Assembly: GCA_964464925.1 (NCBI GenBank)
Contig: CAYXLI010000015.1
Coordinates: 1 to 64,000 of the forward strand
Direction of reading: 5' to 3'
From: CAYXLI01 sp964464925
GTDB lineage: Bacteria > Acidobacteriota > Terriglobia > Bryobacterales > Bryobacteraceae
Length of the DNA: 64,000 nucleotides
Part shown: one piece after another, positions 24,587 to 33,450 of the stretch
Layout of the letters: every line of letters begins with the position of its first letter
How positions within the stretch are numbered: the first letter of the stretch is position 1
Position numbers and translations under genes: made by a program
The notes under the pieces: model-generated
Told to the model about the DNA's origin: nothing
The model's input: the letters and a program-made list of their open reading frames with translations, nothing else
Databases searched by the model: none

Positions 24587-26236
24587 CTAAAGTTTGTAAA
24601 GCAGGATCGAAGATCCGATCTTTTCTAATGGTTTGTGCTGATTCAACCACGAGTACGGCCCTTGTGCTCGCCCTTCGGTGCGGGCCTTCGCCTCGTCCAT
24701 CACCAGATGGCGGATACTGATTGCGACATATCCGGTTGCCGGTGTGTAAGGTTCAAGGAGTTGGTACGTGGGCAGATTCACGCCCGATAAGTCGGTCGAT
24801 CCGAAGTAGCGGATTTTGACTTCTCTTACGTTCAATTCCCGAAGACGCGTGCTCAGTCGGTGCAAATCCTGGCCCCAGTCAAGGTCAGACTCAGCGAGGA
24901 TCCGTTCAGGATGAGAACCGGCCAGTTCATTGAAATAGGGCAGATAATCCGGATGCGCCGAAAATGAGGCGCCTACAAACCAGACAAATACGCTGATTAC
25001 TAAGAGTCTTCTGCAAAACGCGTAGCTTCCCGGTCCACACAACTTTACGCAGGCAAATGCGGCCGCGATGGCCAGGAAGGGATACAAAGGCAACAGATGA
25101 CGAACACCGAGATTAACATGACTGACCGAACACATGAGCAGGACAGCCACTGCGGCTGCAATCAAAGCACGGCTCTGCCACCGTTGCGGCCCTTCCTGCC
25201 TCCACAGCAACACCGCGCCAATGATGGCAGGAATCAGAAACCCTAAAGGGGTCTTAACGGCAAGCACGACCAGGAAGAAGTTCCACCAACCGAATTCCCG
25301 GTATTCGCCGAGCAGATAGCTCTCGTGCCCACCCTTGTTGTGATGGTAAACGGATAAAAGTCCCGACACGAACTGCGGGAAAGGCAGTGGCACATTTGCG
25401 ATGACATGCTCAAAACCTTGAGCAGGGCTGTCGGTTGCGGGGTTGGCATGAATCGTCCCGATCGTGAACCGGTAGCCCGCGAACAGGACGAAAGCTATTA
25501 CGGCAAGACACACACCTAACTGCATCCGAAAACCCGGGAATTGCCGTTTTGTTTTTTCGTTTCCGGTAACGAAAACCAGAGCCACAATGAGCAACATGGC
25601 CATACCCAAGAGCGGGATGGTCGACAACCGCGCGAGTAACGCTGCTCCGACAGCAAAGCCAAAAACCGCGCTGCGCGTTATCGAGGGCTCCTCAAGCCAT
25701 CTGATGAAAGCCCAAACAGTGGCGAAGTACGTGGCCGTTGCCGCCATATCCGTTGTTGCTAGAGCGCCGTGCGCTAACACAGGTGGAAGCAGGGCGAATA
25801 GCAGCGCTGCGACAAGAGAGACCGAAACCCCAAATAGCCGGCGCGACCAGATGGCAATGCCTACGCAAGTAAAAAAGAGAAAGGGTAGCGTGCCGGCCCG
25901 CGCCAGGCTCAAGTTGCGCCAGTAGGTGCCGCGTGTGGCCAGAATCTTGTTCCCTTCTGGAAACATATGCCGCTCACCGAACGAGCGCAGACCGTCAAGA
26001 TAGGGCCCCAAGGCAACCGCAACTCGGGCCATCGGTGAATGCTGGGGGTCATACCGGTAGGTCCCACGATCCAGCCACTCCATACCCGCCCCAATGTGGG
26101 CTGGCTCGTCGAAGGTTTGGTTAAAGACCGAGTAGGTAGACACGATTCGCACACCGGCGAAGAGACAGATCGCCACGAGAAGGGCGATATATGTAACGTT
26201 GGATCCGGCGTTGGGAAATCGGACTGGTCGGCGCAA
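24587..26236 (-). CDS. GT39-like membrane glycosyltransferase (dolichyl-phosphate mannosyltransferase family)
   Basis: A 549-residue integral membrane protein with about 11-12 spans. The acidic motif TFDEPAHIG (D43, E44) in the first periplasmic loop marks the GT-C/PMT fold that uses lipid-linked sugar donors. A C-terminal soluble part contains ESDLDWGQDLHRLS and VREVKIRYFGSTDLSG, common in acidobacterial members. Substrate could be protein or a lipid; not predictable. It is followed on the same strand by the TonB gene after 221 bases and preceded by the small HExxH gene, 20 bases away. Confidence 0.85.
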   Translation of the reverse strand: MRRPVRFPNAGSNVTYIALLVAICLFAGVRIVSTYSVFNQTFDEPAHIGAGMEWLDRGTYRYDPQHSPMARVAVALGPYLDGLRSFGERHMFPEGNKILATRGTYWRNLSLARAGTLPFLFFTCVGIAIWSRRLFGVSVSLVAALLFALLPPVLAHGALATTDMAATATYFATVWAFIRWLEEPSITRSAVFGFAVGAALLARLSTIPLLGMAMLLIVALVFVTGNEKTKRQFPGFRMQLGVCLAVIAFVLFAGYRFTIGTIHANPATDSPAQGFEHVIANVPLPFPQFVSGLLSVYHHNKGGHESYLLGEYREFGWWNFFLVVLAVKTPLGFLIPAIIGAVLLWRQEGPQRWQSRALIAAAVAVLLMCSVSHVNLGVRHLLPLYPFLAIAAAFACVKLCGPGSYAFCRRLLVISVFVWFVGASFSAHPDYLPYFNELAGSHPERILAESDLDWGQDLHRLSTRLRELNVREVKIRYFGSTDLSGVNLPTYQLLEPYTPATGYVAISIRHLVMDEAKARTEGRAQGPYSWLNQHKPLEKIGSSILLYKL

Positions 26237-26256
26237 GCTCAGATTATTATATAAGC

Positions 26257-26883
26257 TTAGCGGCCGGCGGGCTGGTCCCGCAATCGGTCCACATCCGCAT
26301 CGTGTAACGACAGACGGTCAGAGATGAGCTGTGCGCCCGAGAGCGACGTTTGTACTACAGAGCCCCGCGTGCCGTGTTTTCCTGTGTTCGCAACGATGTG
26401 ATACAACTCATGCGCGAGGACACGGCCAAGCGCCCGTCCGAAGAGCAGATCCGCATTCTTCCGGTCGGATCCTCCCCATAATGCCGAGGTGACAGAAGAT
26501 CGCACGCGGTCGCAGGCAACCTCACTGAACGGCAGCACCTCGCCGTCGGAGGTGTGTGTGAATGCCAGAGGCCCTCGCTCATCCAGCAGCGCCGGAAGCG
26601 GTTCCATCCGGCAGCGGCCTTTGAACTTCACAATTACGAGGCCGTTGAAAGAAGGGTATTGATCAATTTCGCTCATCATGCGGAAATCGAACCGAATGCC
26701 GGTCTCCTTCATGATCTTCGAGAGTTCACGCTTCATTTCGCCGATCGATTGCTCGGAATGATCGGAATCGAACTTCAGCAACAGCGTGATATTCGACGGT
26801 TTGGTACTCCTCGGATCGGTTCCTGACGCTGGAAGCGCGCATGCCAAGCCAACCAAGACAGTCAGTGCGATAACGTGCCGCAT
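26257..26883 (-). CDS. Small exported protein with an HExxH zinc-protease-like motif
   Basis: About 208 residues. A TTG at 26904 is open in frame, but AGGTGGG lies just before the ATG at 26883, which starts a signal peptide (MRHVIALTVLVGLACALPASG). The motif LGRVLAHELYHIVANT has the His-Glu-Leu-Tyr-His order of zincin metalloproteases. A third ligand is not clear, though KHGTRGSV follows. Two cysteines (in GRCRME and VACDRV) could form a disulfide. I infer an exported peptidase or an inactive relative. Same strand and close to GT39. Confidence 0.65.
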   Translation of the reverse strand: MRHVIALTVLVGLACALPASGTDPRSTKPSNITLLLKFDSDHSEQSIGEMKRELSKIMKETGIRFDFRMMSEIDQYPSFNGLVIVKFKGRCRMEPLPALLDERGPLAFTHTSDGEVLPFSEVACDRVRSSVTSALWGGSDRKNADLLFGRALGRVLAHELYHIVANTGKHGTRGSVVQTSLSGAQLISDRLSLHDADVDRLRDQPAGR

Positions 26884-26946
26884 CGGAGTACCCACCTGCC
26901 ACAAGGAGGCGGGCGAAATAAGAACCGGACGCCCATAGTATAGACC

Positions 26947-26982
26947 AAAAACACCTGTACGTGCTGTTCTTGCTTAAGGTGT
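26947..26982 (-). terminator. Possible terminator at the end of the DinB gene
   Basis: On the minus strand ACACCT (26982-26977) and AGGTGT (26956-26951) pair around a 20-base loop and are followed by TTTTTGG. The left arm overlaps the last codons of the DinB gene. The stem is short for such a loop, so this is tentative. Confidence 0.35.
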
Positions 26983-27486
26983 CTTTTCCTTGTGATCGAT
27001 CTGACGAAGATGGCTGTAGAAGCCGAGATCCTCGGTGGTAGCCAGCTTGGTGACGAAGATGATTTGCCCCGTATGAAAAGAGAAGTGTTCTACGACATGG
27101 TAAACGGCTTCCAGAACAGTCACATCGTAGCCCTGCACCTGTGTATGGCGAGTGAGATCCTCCGTTGTCAGATGAGCGATGGCATCGGTAGCTTCGTCGA
27201 CCGTCGCCGCGAGGCGCGCCTTCAGATCCGCACCGTCTATCCCTCCTCGGGCCGCGAACTCTGCGTCGCGTTCGCGGACGTACTGGTGCCCTGCGACTCC
27301 GCTTAGGATCCACTGGCGCGCGTTCCCGCACAGATGTAAAACCAGGTTGCCGACGGCATTCTGCGCCTCACTGCCGCGCATCCAGATCTGCTCCTCGGTC
27401 AGTTTGTCCAGACACGTTTGAATGCGTTCAGCGGACTGTTTCAACTTGTCGATCGAGTACCTGAGGAAGTATGCGCTCGAATCCAT
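26974..27486 (-). CDS. DinB-like four-helix protein (DUF1572 type)
   Basis: A 170-residue protein of the DinB/YfiT-like metalloprotein superfamily, which forms a four-helix bundle with three His ligands. Candidate ligands are His in NLVLHLCGN and the two in VEHFSFHTGQI. Relatives are thiol-dependent transferases or damage-inducible proteins of uncertain reaction. The start is 16 bases from the divergent argD-like start, so regulation must overlap coding sequence. Confidence 0.82.
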   Translation of the reverse strand: MDSSAYFLRYSIDKLKQSAERIQTCLDKLTEEQIWMRGSEAQNAVGNLVLHLCGNARQWILSGVAGHQYVRERDAEFAARGGIDGADLKARLAATVDEATDAIAHLTTEDLTRHTQVQGYDVTVLEAVYHVVEHFSFHTGQIIFVTKLATTEDLGFYSHLRQIDHKEKTP

Positions 27487-27502
27487 ACCGGCAGCTTATA
27501 TC

Positions 27503-28759
27503 ATGAAAGAAATGGACCTCACCACTGATTCCGAGACGAGTGTATCTGTGCCCTCCACGGCTGCGGAAGTGATGGATCTTGAGAAGCAGTATCTGCTGCA
27601 GAACTATGCCCGGTATCCGATCGTGCTGGCAAAAGGCAAAGGTGCGTATCTGTATGACGTGAACGGGAAGCGGTATTTGGACCTGATCTCCGGTATTGGA
27701 GTAAACGCCCTCGGCCACGCACACCCGCGCATCGTGAAGGTCATCCGGGATCAGGCCGCCAAGCTGATCCACACTTCTAACCTCTACTACCACGAATTCC
27801 AGGGTAAACTGGCCAAGCGTCTCTCTGAACTGAGCGGGCTGCAGCGCACGTTCTTCTGCAACTCCGGTACAGAAGGTGTCGAGGGCGCGATCAAGATGAT
27901 GCGTTCGCATGGCACGCATATAAATCCTGACAAGTACGAGATCATTTCCGTAGACAATTCATTCCACGGACGCACCATGGGCGCGATCTCGGTCACGGGC
28001 CAGCCCAAATATCGAAAAGATTTCGAGCCCCTGCTCGCGGGCGTAAAATTCGTGCCGGCTAACGATGTCACTGCACTGGAGCAGGTAGCGGGTGAACGGA
28101 CTTGCGGAATCATTCTCGAAGGCGTGCAGGGTGAAGGCGGCATCTATCCGATGACTGCAGATTTCGTTAAGAAGGCGCGCGAGTTGTGCGATCGATATGA
28201 CGCACTCCTCGTTGATGACGAAATCCAGTGCGGAGTGGGTCGCCCGGGAACGTTTTTCGCATATCAGCAATTGACTCCGGACGTAATGCCGGACGTTGTG
28301 GTCGCGGCGAAGCCTCTCGCGTGCGGATTGCCTTTGGGCGTCATCATTTGCAACGAGCGGGCAGCGGCCTCCATCAAGCCGGGTATGCACGGAACTACGT
28401 TCGGAGGCAGCGCGCTGGCCTGCCGCGTAGCGTTAGAGTTCTTCGATGTGTTAGATGAGTTGATGCCGCAAATCCAGCAAGTGGGTGCGTATTTCCGGAT
28501 GCGCCTCAACGAACTGGCGCATAAGCATGGCTTCATCAAGGAAGTTCGTGGGACCGGTTTGATGATCGGTGTGGAATTGACTCATCCCTGCAAGCAACTG
28601 GTCACGGACGCGATGAACGAAGGCCTTCTCATCAACTGTACGCACGATGTGGTGCTCCGTATGCTGCCGCCCTATATCCTCACTGAAAAGCAGGTAGATG
28701 TGGCGATTAAGGGACTGTCGAAAATCTTCAAGAACTTCAAACCGGAAGCCGGGGCATAG
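27503..28759 (+). CDS. argD: Class III PLP aminotransferase, acetylornithine aminotransferase-like
   Basis: Class III aminotransferase of about 418 residues. The frame is open from 27422, but that part lies in the divergent gene, and the ATG at 27503 (or 27512) fits the family N-terminus DLEKQYLLQNYARYPIVLAKGKGAYLYD. Visible motifs are FCNSGTEGVEGAIKM (PLP phosphate), FHGRTMGAIS, ILEGVQGEGG, the Asp in LLVDDEIQCGVGRPG and the Schiff-base Lys in VVAAKPLACGLPLG. The Lys region differs slightly from the textbook AKxLGGG, so ornithine or GABA aminotransferase activity is possible. No arg operon nearby. Confidence 0.82.
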   Translation: MKEMDLTTDSETSVSVPSTAAEVMDLEKQYLLQNYARYPIVLAKGKGAYLYDVNGKRYLDLISGIGVNALGHAHPRIVKVIRDQAAKLIHTSNLYYHEFQGKLAKRLSELSGLQRTFFCNSGTEGVEGAIKMMRSHGTHINPDKYEIISVDNSFHGRTMGAISVTGQPKYRKDFEPLLAGVKFVPANDVTALEQVAGERTCGIILEGVQGEGGIYPMTADFVKKARELCDRYDALLVDDEIQCGVGRPGTFFAYQQLTPDVMPDVVVAAKPLACGLPLGVIICNERAAASIKPGMHGTTFGGSALACRVALEFFDVLDELMPQIQQVGAYFRMRLNELAHKHGFIKEVRGTGLMIGVELTHPCKQLVTDAMNEGLLINCTHDVVLRMLPPYILTEKQVDVAIKGLSKIFKNFKPEAGA

Positions 28760-28765
28760 CCCGGC
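28748..28765. terminator. GC-rich hairpin between convergent genes
   Basis: GCCGGG-GCATAG-CCCGGC is a perfect 6-6-6 inverted repeat spanning the argD-like stop codon, followed by another GCCGGC. There is no T-run on either side. It could slow polymerase from both directions or pair in RNA; tentative. Confidence 0.3.
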
Positions 28766-28775
28766 CTCTAGCCGG

Positions 28776-29855
28776 CTAAAGCAGATGTTCGAGGCCGCGC
28801 TTCTCCAGAGCCTTCACGATGTTTCCGACTTCCTGGGCTCTGTGACGGTCGGCAATGAGGAGCGCGTCCGGCGTATCGATTACCACGAGATCTTTCACGC
28901 CAAGTAAGGCGACCAGCTTGCCTCGCGCATCCACGAAGTTGCCCGTGGCGCTGTCGCACAAAATGTCGGTTGCCCCGGCATTTCCCTGTCCGTCGCGTTG
29001 GAACAGATCGTACACGGCATTCCAACTTCCCACGTCGCTCCAGCCAATATCGTCGGCCGCGATTCCAACCACGTTATCGGCTTTCTCGAGCACAGCGTAA
29101 TCTACGGAAATGTTCTCGCACAGCGGGAACGAATCCTTCATCTTGGTGGCAAACTGCCGGTGCCCGAACGCAGGCAGAGATGAAATCAGCGTAGCGGTCT
29201 TGGGCTGATAGCGCCGAAGCGCATCGAGAAAGACCTCCGCCTTCCAGAAAAACATGCCCGCATTCCAGAAGAAACGCCCCGCCTTGACGAACTTCTTCGC
29301 CTTGGCCAGGTCCGGCTTCTCGTGAAAGCTGCGGACTTTGACAGGATCTACAGCTCCAGGCTGAATGTTGTTTCCGAACTCAATGTACCCGTATCCTGTT
29401 TCGGCCCAGCGAGGCTGAATTCCGAGAACAGCGATGTTCCCTTTCTCCGCTGCTTTGAACGCAGGCCGAATCAGCCGCAGATACCGTGCCGGTTTTGAAA
29501 TCAGGTGGTCTGCCGGAAATACGCCCATCACGGCATTCGGATCGACGGATTGCAGGATATGAGCAGCCAGGCCAATGCACGGTGCGGTGTTCCGTTGCGC
29601 CGGTTCGGCAAGAATTTGCCTTTTTGGCACTTCGGGCAACTGGCGAATGATTTCTTCCTGGAGATGATCATTCGTGATGATCCAGATCCTCTCAGGAGGG
29701 ATTACCGGTTTGAGCCGGTCCACAGTCTGCTGGATGAGTGTGCGCTCTCCCAGGAAATTGAGGACTTGTTTCGATCTCTTTTTACGGCTGCGCGGCCAAA
29801 AACGTGTTCCGCGGCCGCCCGCAAGGATCAGGCCGTAATAGTTCGATTTCGCCAT
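28776..29855 (-). CDS. manC: Mannose-1-phosphate guanylyltransferase
   Basis: Nucleotidyltransferase making GDP-mannose from mannose-1-phosphate and GTP. The 359-residue protein starts with LILAGGRGTRFWPRSRKKRSKQVL, the pyrophosphorylase signature. It continues with FPADHLISKPARYL, GYGYIEFGN, SFHEKPDLAKA, FWNAGMFFWKAEVFLDAL and DIGWSDVGSW, all typical of short GMPs without the C-terminal isomerase domain. It lies 6 bases from the signal peptidase gene upstream on the same strand. It may serve cell-envelope glycan synthesis along with the GT39 protein. Confidence 0.93.
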   Translation of the reverse strand: MAKSNYYGLILAGGRGTRFWPRSRKKRSKQVLNFLGERTLIQQTVDRLKPVIPPERIWIITNDHLQEEIIRQLPEVPKRQILAEPAQRNTAPCIGLAAHILQSVDPNAVMGVFPADHLISKPARYLRLIRPAFKAAEKGNIAVLGIQPRWAETGYGYIEFGNNIQPGAVDPVKVRSFHEKPDLAKAKKFVKAGRFFWNAGMFFWKAEVFLDALRRYQPKTATLISSLPAFGHRQFATKMKDSFPLCENISVDYAVLEKADNVVGIAADDIGWSDVGSWNAVYDLFQRDGQGNAGATDILCDSATGNFVDARGKLVALLGVKDLVVIDTPDALLIADRHRAQEVGNIVKALEKRGLEHLL

Positions 29856-29861
29856 TCGTGT

Positions 29862-30644
29862 TTAGAGAGGGTATCCGCGGACCAGCCGGAGAGTTCGATT
29901 CCAGCGGGTCTTGCTGAAGAAGTGCAACACCATGTCGGTGATGTGATCTACGTTGATATTTCCGTCCGCGAGTTGCTCGGTGGGCGCATCGTAAGACCAG
30001 AAGATGATGGTCGGCTTGCCCACTATGTTTTCACGCGGGACGAATCCCCAGAACCGGCTGTCGGCGGAGTTGTCCCGATTGTCGCCCATCGCGAAGAAGT
30101 GCCCGGGCGGGACGACAAGTTCTCCATTCACGACGCTGGTCCGCAACATTTCCATTCCGCGAGGATAAATGTTGATATCGAGTTCAGCCGGGAAATTATT
30201 CAGATAGTTGCTGGTCTGGCTCGGGATCAGAACCTTGTAGGGTTCGTTTAGCGCCTTACCATTCACGTAAACCGTCTTATTCACAATGTGGATGTGGTCG
30301 CCGGGCACGCCGATCACCCGCTTCACGTACATGGCGTTGATGTCCACCGGGTAGCGGAACACAATGATGTCTCCGCGTTTCGGCTCTTCATAAGGAAGAA
30401 TGAAGCGGCTCAAGCTACCTGGAGGTGCATAGGCGAGCTTGTCCACAATCATGTGATCGCCAATCAGAACCGTGTTCTCCATAGACCCGGTCGGAACGAC
30501 AAACGCCTGCAGCAATGTCGTGGTGCCGAAAAGCAGGATGAGGATCGTGACCGCCCATTCCGCGATTGCATTCCGTGCTTCGGGTTGCGGCTTCTTCGGT
30601 GTTGCGCCGGGACTGTCCGGCTTAGTTTTCACTAGGGTAGCCAT
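29862..30644 (-). CDS. lepB: Signal peptidase I, second of two tandem copies
   Basis: Type I signal peptidase, 260 residues, with one N-terminal membrane span (about 30-50). The nucleophile is Ser54 in VPTGSMENT, the general base is Lys109 in YVKRVIGVPGD, and GDNRDNSADSRFWG is box E. It cleaves Sec/Tat signal peptides on the outer face of the membrane. The first 23 bases overlap the end of the upstream paralogue in another frame. The two differ in their N-termini and central loops. Exported proteins are abundant in this window, so two peptidases are not surprising. Confidence 0.94.
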   Translation of the reverse strand: MATLVKTKPDSPGATPKKPQPEARNAIAEWAVTILILLFGTTTLLQAFVVPTGSMENTVLIGDHMIVDKLAYAPPGSLSRFILPYEEPKRGDIIVFRYPVDINAMYVKRVIGVPGDHIHIVNKTVYVNGKALNEPYKVLIPSQTSNYLNNFPAELDINIYPRGMEMLRTSVVNGELVVPPGHFFAMGDNRDNSADSRFWGFVPRENIVGKPTIIFWSYDAPTEQLADGNINVDHITDMVLHFFSKTRWNRTLRLVRGYPL

Positions 30645-31422
30645 GGATTAATTGCAGTGTACGACGCCATCGCGTCTTGCTGAAGAAATGCTCGGCCAGA
30701 TCGACTATATGCGCCACGCCGATGCCAGGGTCGGTCAGGCGGTCCGTAGTCGTATCGTACGACCAATAAATGATGAGGGGCTTGCCAATGATATTTTCGC
30801 GAGGCACAAAGCCCCAGTACCGGCTGTCGGATGAGTTGTCCCGGTTGTCGCCCATCGCGAAATAGGAATCGGGCGGAACAACCACTTCGCCATTTACCAC
30901 ATTGCGTTCCAACATCTCCGTTGCGCGGTCATTCAGATGAGGATAGGCCGTGCTCGGAAAGTTGTCGCGATATGGATCGATGTAGTCCGTCTTGTGATAC
31001 ACAAACGGCTCGGCCACTTTCCTCCCATTGCGGAATACATCCTTGTTCTCCACGCGGATGCGGTCGCCAGGAACGCCGACAACCCGTTTCACAAACGTCT
31101 GGCGGACGTCCATCGGATACCGGAACACGATGATATCGCCGCGCTTCACTGGCGTGTAAGGCAACAGGAAGCGGGTGATTGGACCGCCGCTTGGTGCGTA
31201 TGCGAGCTTATCTACCAGTAGATGGTCACCCACCAGCAACGTATCCTCCATCGAACCTGTCGGGATCACAAAGGCCTGGACCAGGGTAGTAGTTCCGAAC
31301 AGAAGCAACAGAATCGTGACCACCCATTCCGAGATGGCGGAGCGTGGTTCTACCGCTTCTGCGTTTTGCTTAGTCGGTTCCGGAACAGGAGTTTCGGTAG
31401 CGGGCGCCTTTTCCAGGTTCAC
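30622..31422 (-). CDS. lepB: Signal peptidase I, first of two tandem copies
   Basis: Type I signal peptidase. The frame is open to 31485, but a GTG at 31422 preceded by GGAG gives a sensible N-terminus (VNLEKAPATETPVPEPTKQ) of 266 residues. Catalytic residues are Ser57 in IPTGSMEDT and Lys112 in FVKRVVGVPGD; GDNRDNSSDSRYWG is present. A Pro/Glu-rich tail precedes the single membrane span. It overlaps its downstream paralogue by 23 bases, so it was probably duplicated in place and both are transcribed together. Confidence 0.93.
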   Translation of the reverse strand: MNLEKAPATETPVPEPTKQNAEAVEPRSAISEWVVTILLLLFGTTTLVQAFVIPTGSMEDTLLVGDHLLVDKLAYAPSGGPITRFLLPYTPVKRGDIIVFRYPMDVRQTFVKRVVGVPGDRIRVENKDVFRNGRKVAEPFVYHKTDYIDPYRDNFPSTAYPHLNDRATEMLERNVVNGEVVVPPDSYFAMGDNRDNSSDSRYWGFVPRENIIGKPLIIYWSYDTTTDRLTDPGIGVAHIVDLAEHFFSKTRWRRTLQLIHGYPSEN

Positions 31423-31617
31423 TACTCTCCAGTTTAGCAGCGGGCGAACCTTCGGCGGACCGTATGTAAGCGAAATCACGCGCACCTGGTGGCTGGCGGA
31501 AATCTCTATTCCCGACAGTCACTTACAGTGAAAGAGAGGTATCGGTTCAATTTGCTGCCGACACAATTCGGGGCGAAGCTTTTGGTTTCAGCAACGGATA
31601 CAGTAAGGCTTCAGGGC

Positions 31618-31674
31618 CGGCCTCCTATGGCGCGGGCCCGCTTTTGGGGTAAAAGTGGGGGCGAGCCGAGGCCG
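31618..31674 (+). promoter_or_regulatory. Inverted repeats upstream of the TolB/TPR gene
   Basis: CGGCCTC (31618-31624) and GAGGCCG (31668-31674) are perfect complements enclosing GCGGGCCCGC and a CTTTT-GGGGT-AAAAG hairpin (31641-31655). They lie 28 bases before the likely GTG start. The remainder of the 279-base gap (31423-31701) shows no gene. A leader structure is possible but GC content makes chance pairing likely. Confidence 0.3.
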
Positions 31675-31701
31675 ACGCCAAAAACATAAATGCGATAATT
31701 C

Positions 31702-33450
31702 GTGTATAGCGGAGTGGCCGATCCTCGTCAGATTCGACATCAGCTGCAGCGCATTCTCGCGAGCAAGACATTTGCGAGTTCCGAGCGGATGTGCCGCTTT
31801 TTGCGGCTTGCGGTAGAGTACGCGCTCGAGGGGAAAAGCTCGGAGCTGAAAGAGTATCTGATCGGCACCGAAGTCTTCGATCGTGGCGATAAGTTCGATC
31901 CCCGGGTCGATCCGGTCGTTCGGGTCGAGGCGCGCCGTCTGCGGACGAAACTTTCTGCTTACTATGCAGGAGAAGCAGCGCCAGGCGAACCCGTCATCGC
32001 GTTGCCGAAAGGCACCTACGTCCCCGACTTCGGGGAAGTCCGCGACGGCCTGACGAGAGATTCACAACCGGCGACTCTGGCGCTCATTCCGTTTCGCAAC
32101 CTCAGCAGCGACCCCGAGCACGAGTATTTCAGCGATGGCCTCACTCAGGAACTCATTCAGCTTCTGACCCGCGTGCCCGGATTGCGCGTGGCCGCCTGGA
32201 CGACTGCGGCGCGCATCCGTGAACTCGAGCCGGCGGCAATTGGCCATCAACTACGGGTCGGCAGCGTACTGACTGGAACTGTTAGGGCCGCCGGCAACAG
32301 GGTACGCGTGACAGCGCAGTTGATCGATACCACTACGGGCCACTATCGCTGGTCGGAGTCATTTGACGGTAGCATGCTGGATGTTTTGGGGTTGCAGGAT
32401 GAACTGGCGGCGGCTATCGCACGGATTCTGGCGCAAACACTCGCGCTGCCGCACCGTTCCCCGGCTCCGAATCCCGAAGCCTACCAGCTTTACCTGAAAG
32501 GCCGATTCCAGTGGAATAAGCGTACCTCTGTGGGGATCACCCGCTCCGTGGAACTGTTCCGGCAGGCGACCGAAATTGCCCCCGAACTCGCCGTCGCCTG
32601 GGCCGGGCTTGCTGACGCCTATACGCTTCTATCCGATTACGGGCTGAGGCGTCCGCTCGATATCATTCCGGCCGCGCGCCAGGCCGCGCAACGCGCACTG
32701 GAGTTGGATCCGCTGCTCGGCGAGGCTGAAACTTCGCTGGGGATGATTCGCGCGCAGTCCGATTGGGAATGGGAAGAAGCGGAGCGCCACTATAAACGCG
32801 CGATCGCCCTGAATCCGGGATACGCGACGGCCCACCACTGGTACTCCCTTGATCTCCTCGCCCTACTGGGTCGATTTACCGAAGCAGAGAGGGAACTCCA
32901 ACTCGCGTTGGAGATCGATCCGTTGTCTCCGATCGTTCGGGAGGGCAGCGGGTATATCCATATGCTGCAGCGGCAATACGGCCGGGCTGTTCTGGAATAC
33001 CGCAAGCTGGCTGAGGTCGATCCGCAGTTCTATAAGGCTTACACGGCGATAGGCCGGGTTTTCATCCAACTCGGGAAGTTCACCGAAGCAATCGAGATGC
33101 TGGAGCGCGGCGCTGCACTCGAAGGTACTCCTCTGCCCAATATCCTCGGCGCACTCGGCCAAGCGTACGCATTCCAGGGCAACCAGGATAAGGCGAGATC
33201 GATCCTTGGGCAGATTGAATCGATGGGTGGTGAGCGGCACGTCCCGTGCGTGTCCTCCGCATTGGTTCTCCTTGCTCTCGGTGAAAAGGAGTGTGCACTG
33301 CGGCGACTGGAAGATGGTATCCCGCGACGCGACCCGGCACTCACGGTTCTGGCGGTTCATCCCGTGTGGGACTCCTTGCGGGATGAACCGGCTTTCCAGC
33401 GTATTGTGCGAAGGGTCTACGGATCTAACGTGCCCCGGTTGCACTCTTAA
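31702..33450 (+). CDS. TolB/FlgO-like plus TPR protein with an N-terminal regulator-like domain
   Basis: A 582-residue protein without a signal peptide. Residues about 8-95 form a conserved module (SERMCRFLRLAVEYALEGK, ELKEYLIGTEVF, DPVVRVEARRLRTKLSAYY) frequent in Solibacter proteins and possibly nucleic-acid binding. A TolB/FlgO-like region follows (LALIPFRNLSSDPEHEYFSDGLTQEL to VTAQLIDTTTGHYRWSESF). TPR repeats run from about 250 to 520. These are usually placed near adenylate-cyclase-type signalling proteins, though no catalytic domain is seen here. GTG start at 31702 or 31714; no clear SD. The 3' end overlaps the convergent TPR gene by 26 bases. Confidence 0.85.
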   Translation: MYSGVADPRQIRHQLQRILASKTFASSERMCRFLRLAVEYALEGKSSELKEYLIGTEVFDRGDKFDPRVDPVVRVEARRLRTKLSAYYAGEAAPGEPVIALPKGTYVPDFGEVRDGLTRDSQPATLALIPFRNLSSDPEHEYFSDGLTQELIQLLTRVPGLRVAAWTTAARIRELEPAAIGHQLRVGSVLTGTVRAAGNRVRVTAQLIDTTTGHYRWSESFDGSMLDVLGLQDELAAAIARILAQTLALPHRSPAPNPEAYQLYLKGRFQWNKRTSVGITRSVELFRQATEIAPELAVAWAGLADAYTLLSDYGLRRPLDIIPAARQAAQRALELDPLLGEAETSLGMIRAQSDWEWEEAERHYKRAIALNPGYATAHHWYSLDLLALLGRFTEAERELQLALEIDPLSPIVREGSGYIHMLQRQYGRAVLEYRKLAEVDPQFYKAYTAIGRVFIQLGKFTEAIEMLERGAALEGTPLPNILGALGQAYAFQGNQDKARSILGQIESMGGERHVPCVSSALVLLALGEKECALRRLEDGIPRRDPALTVLAVHPVWDSLRDEPAFQRIVRRVYGSNVPRLHS

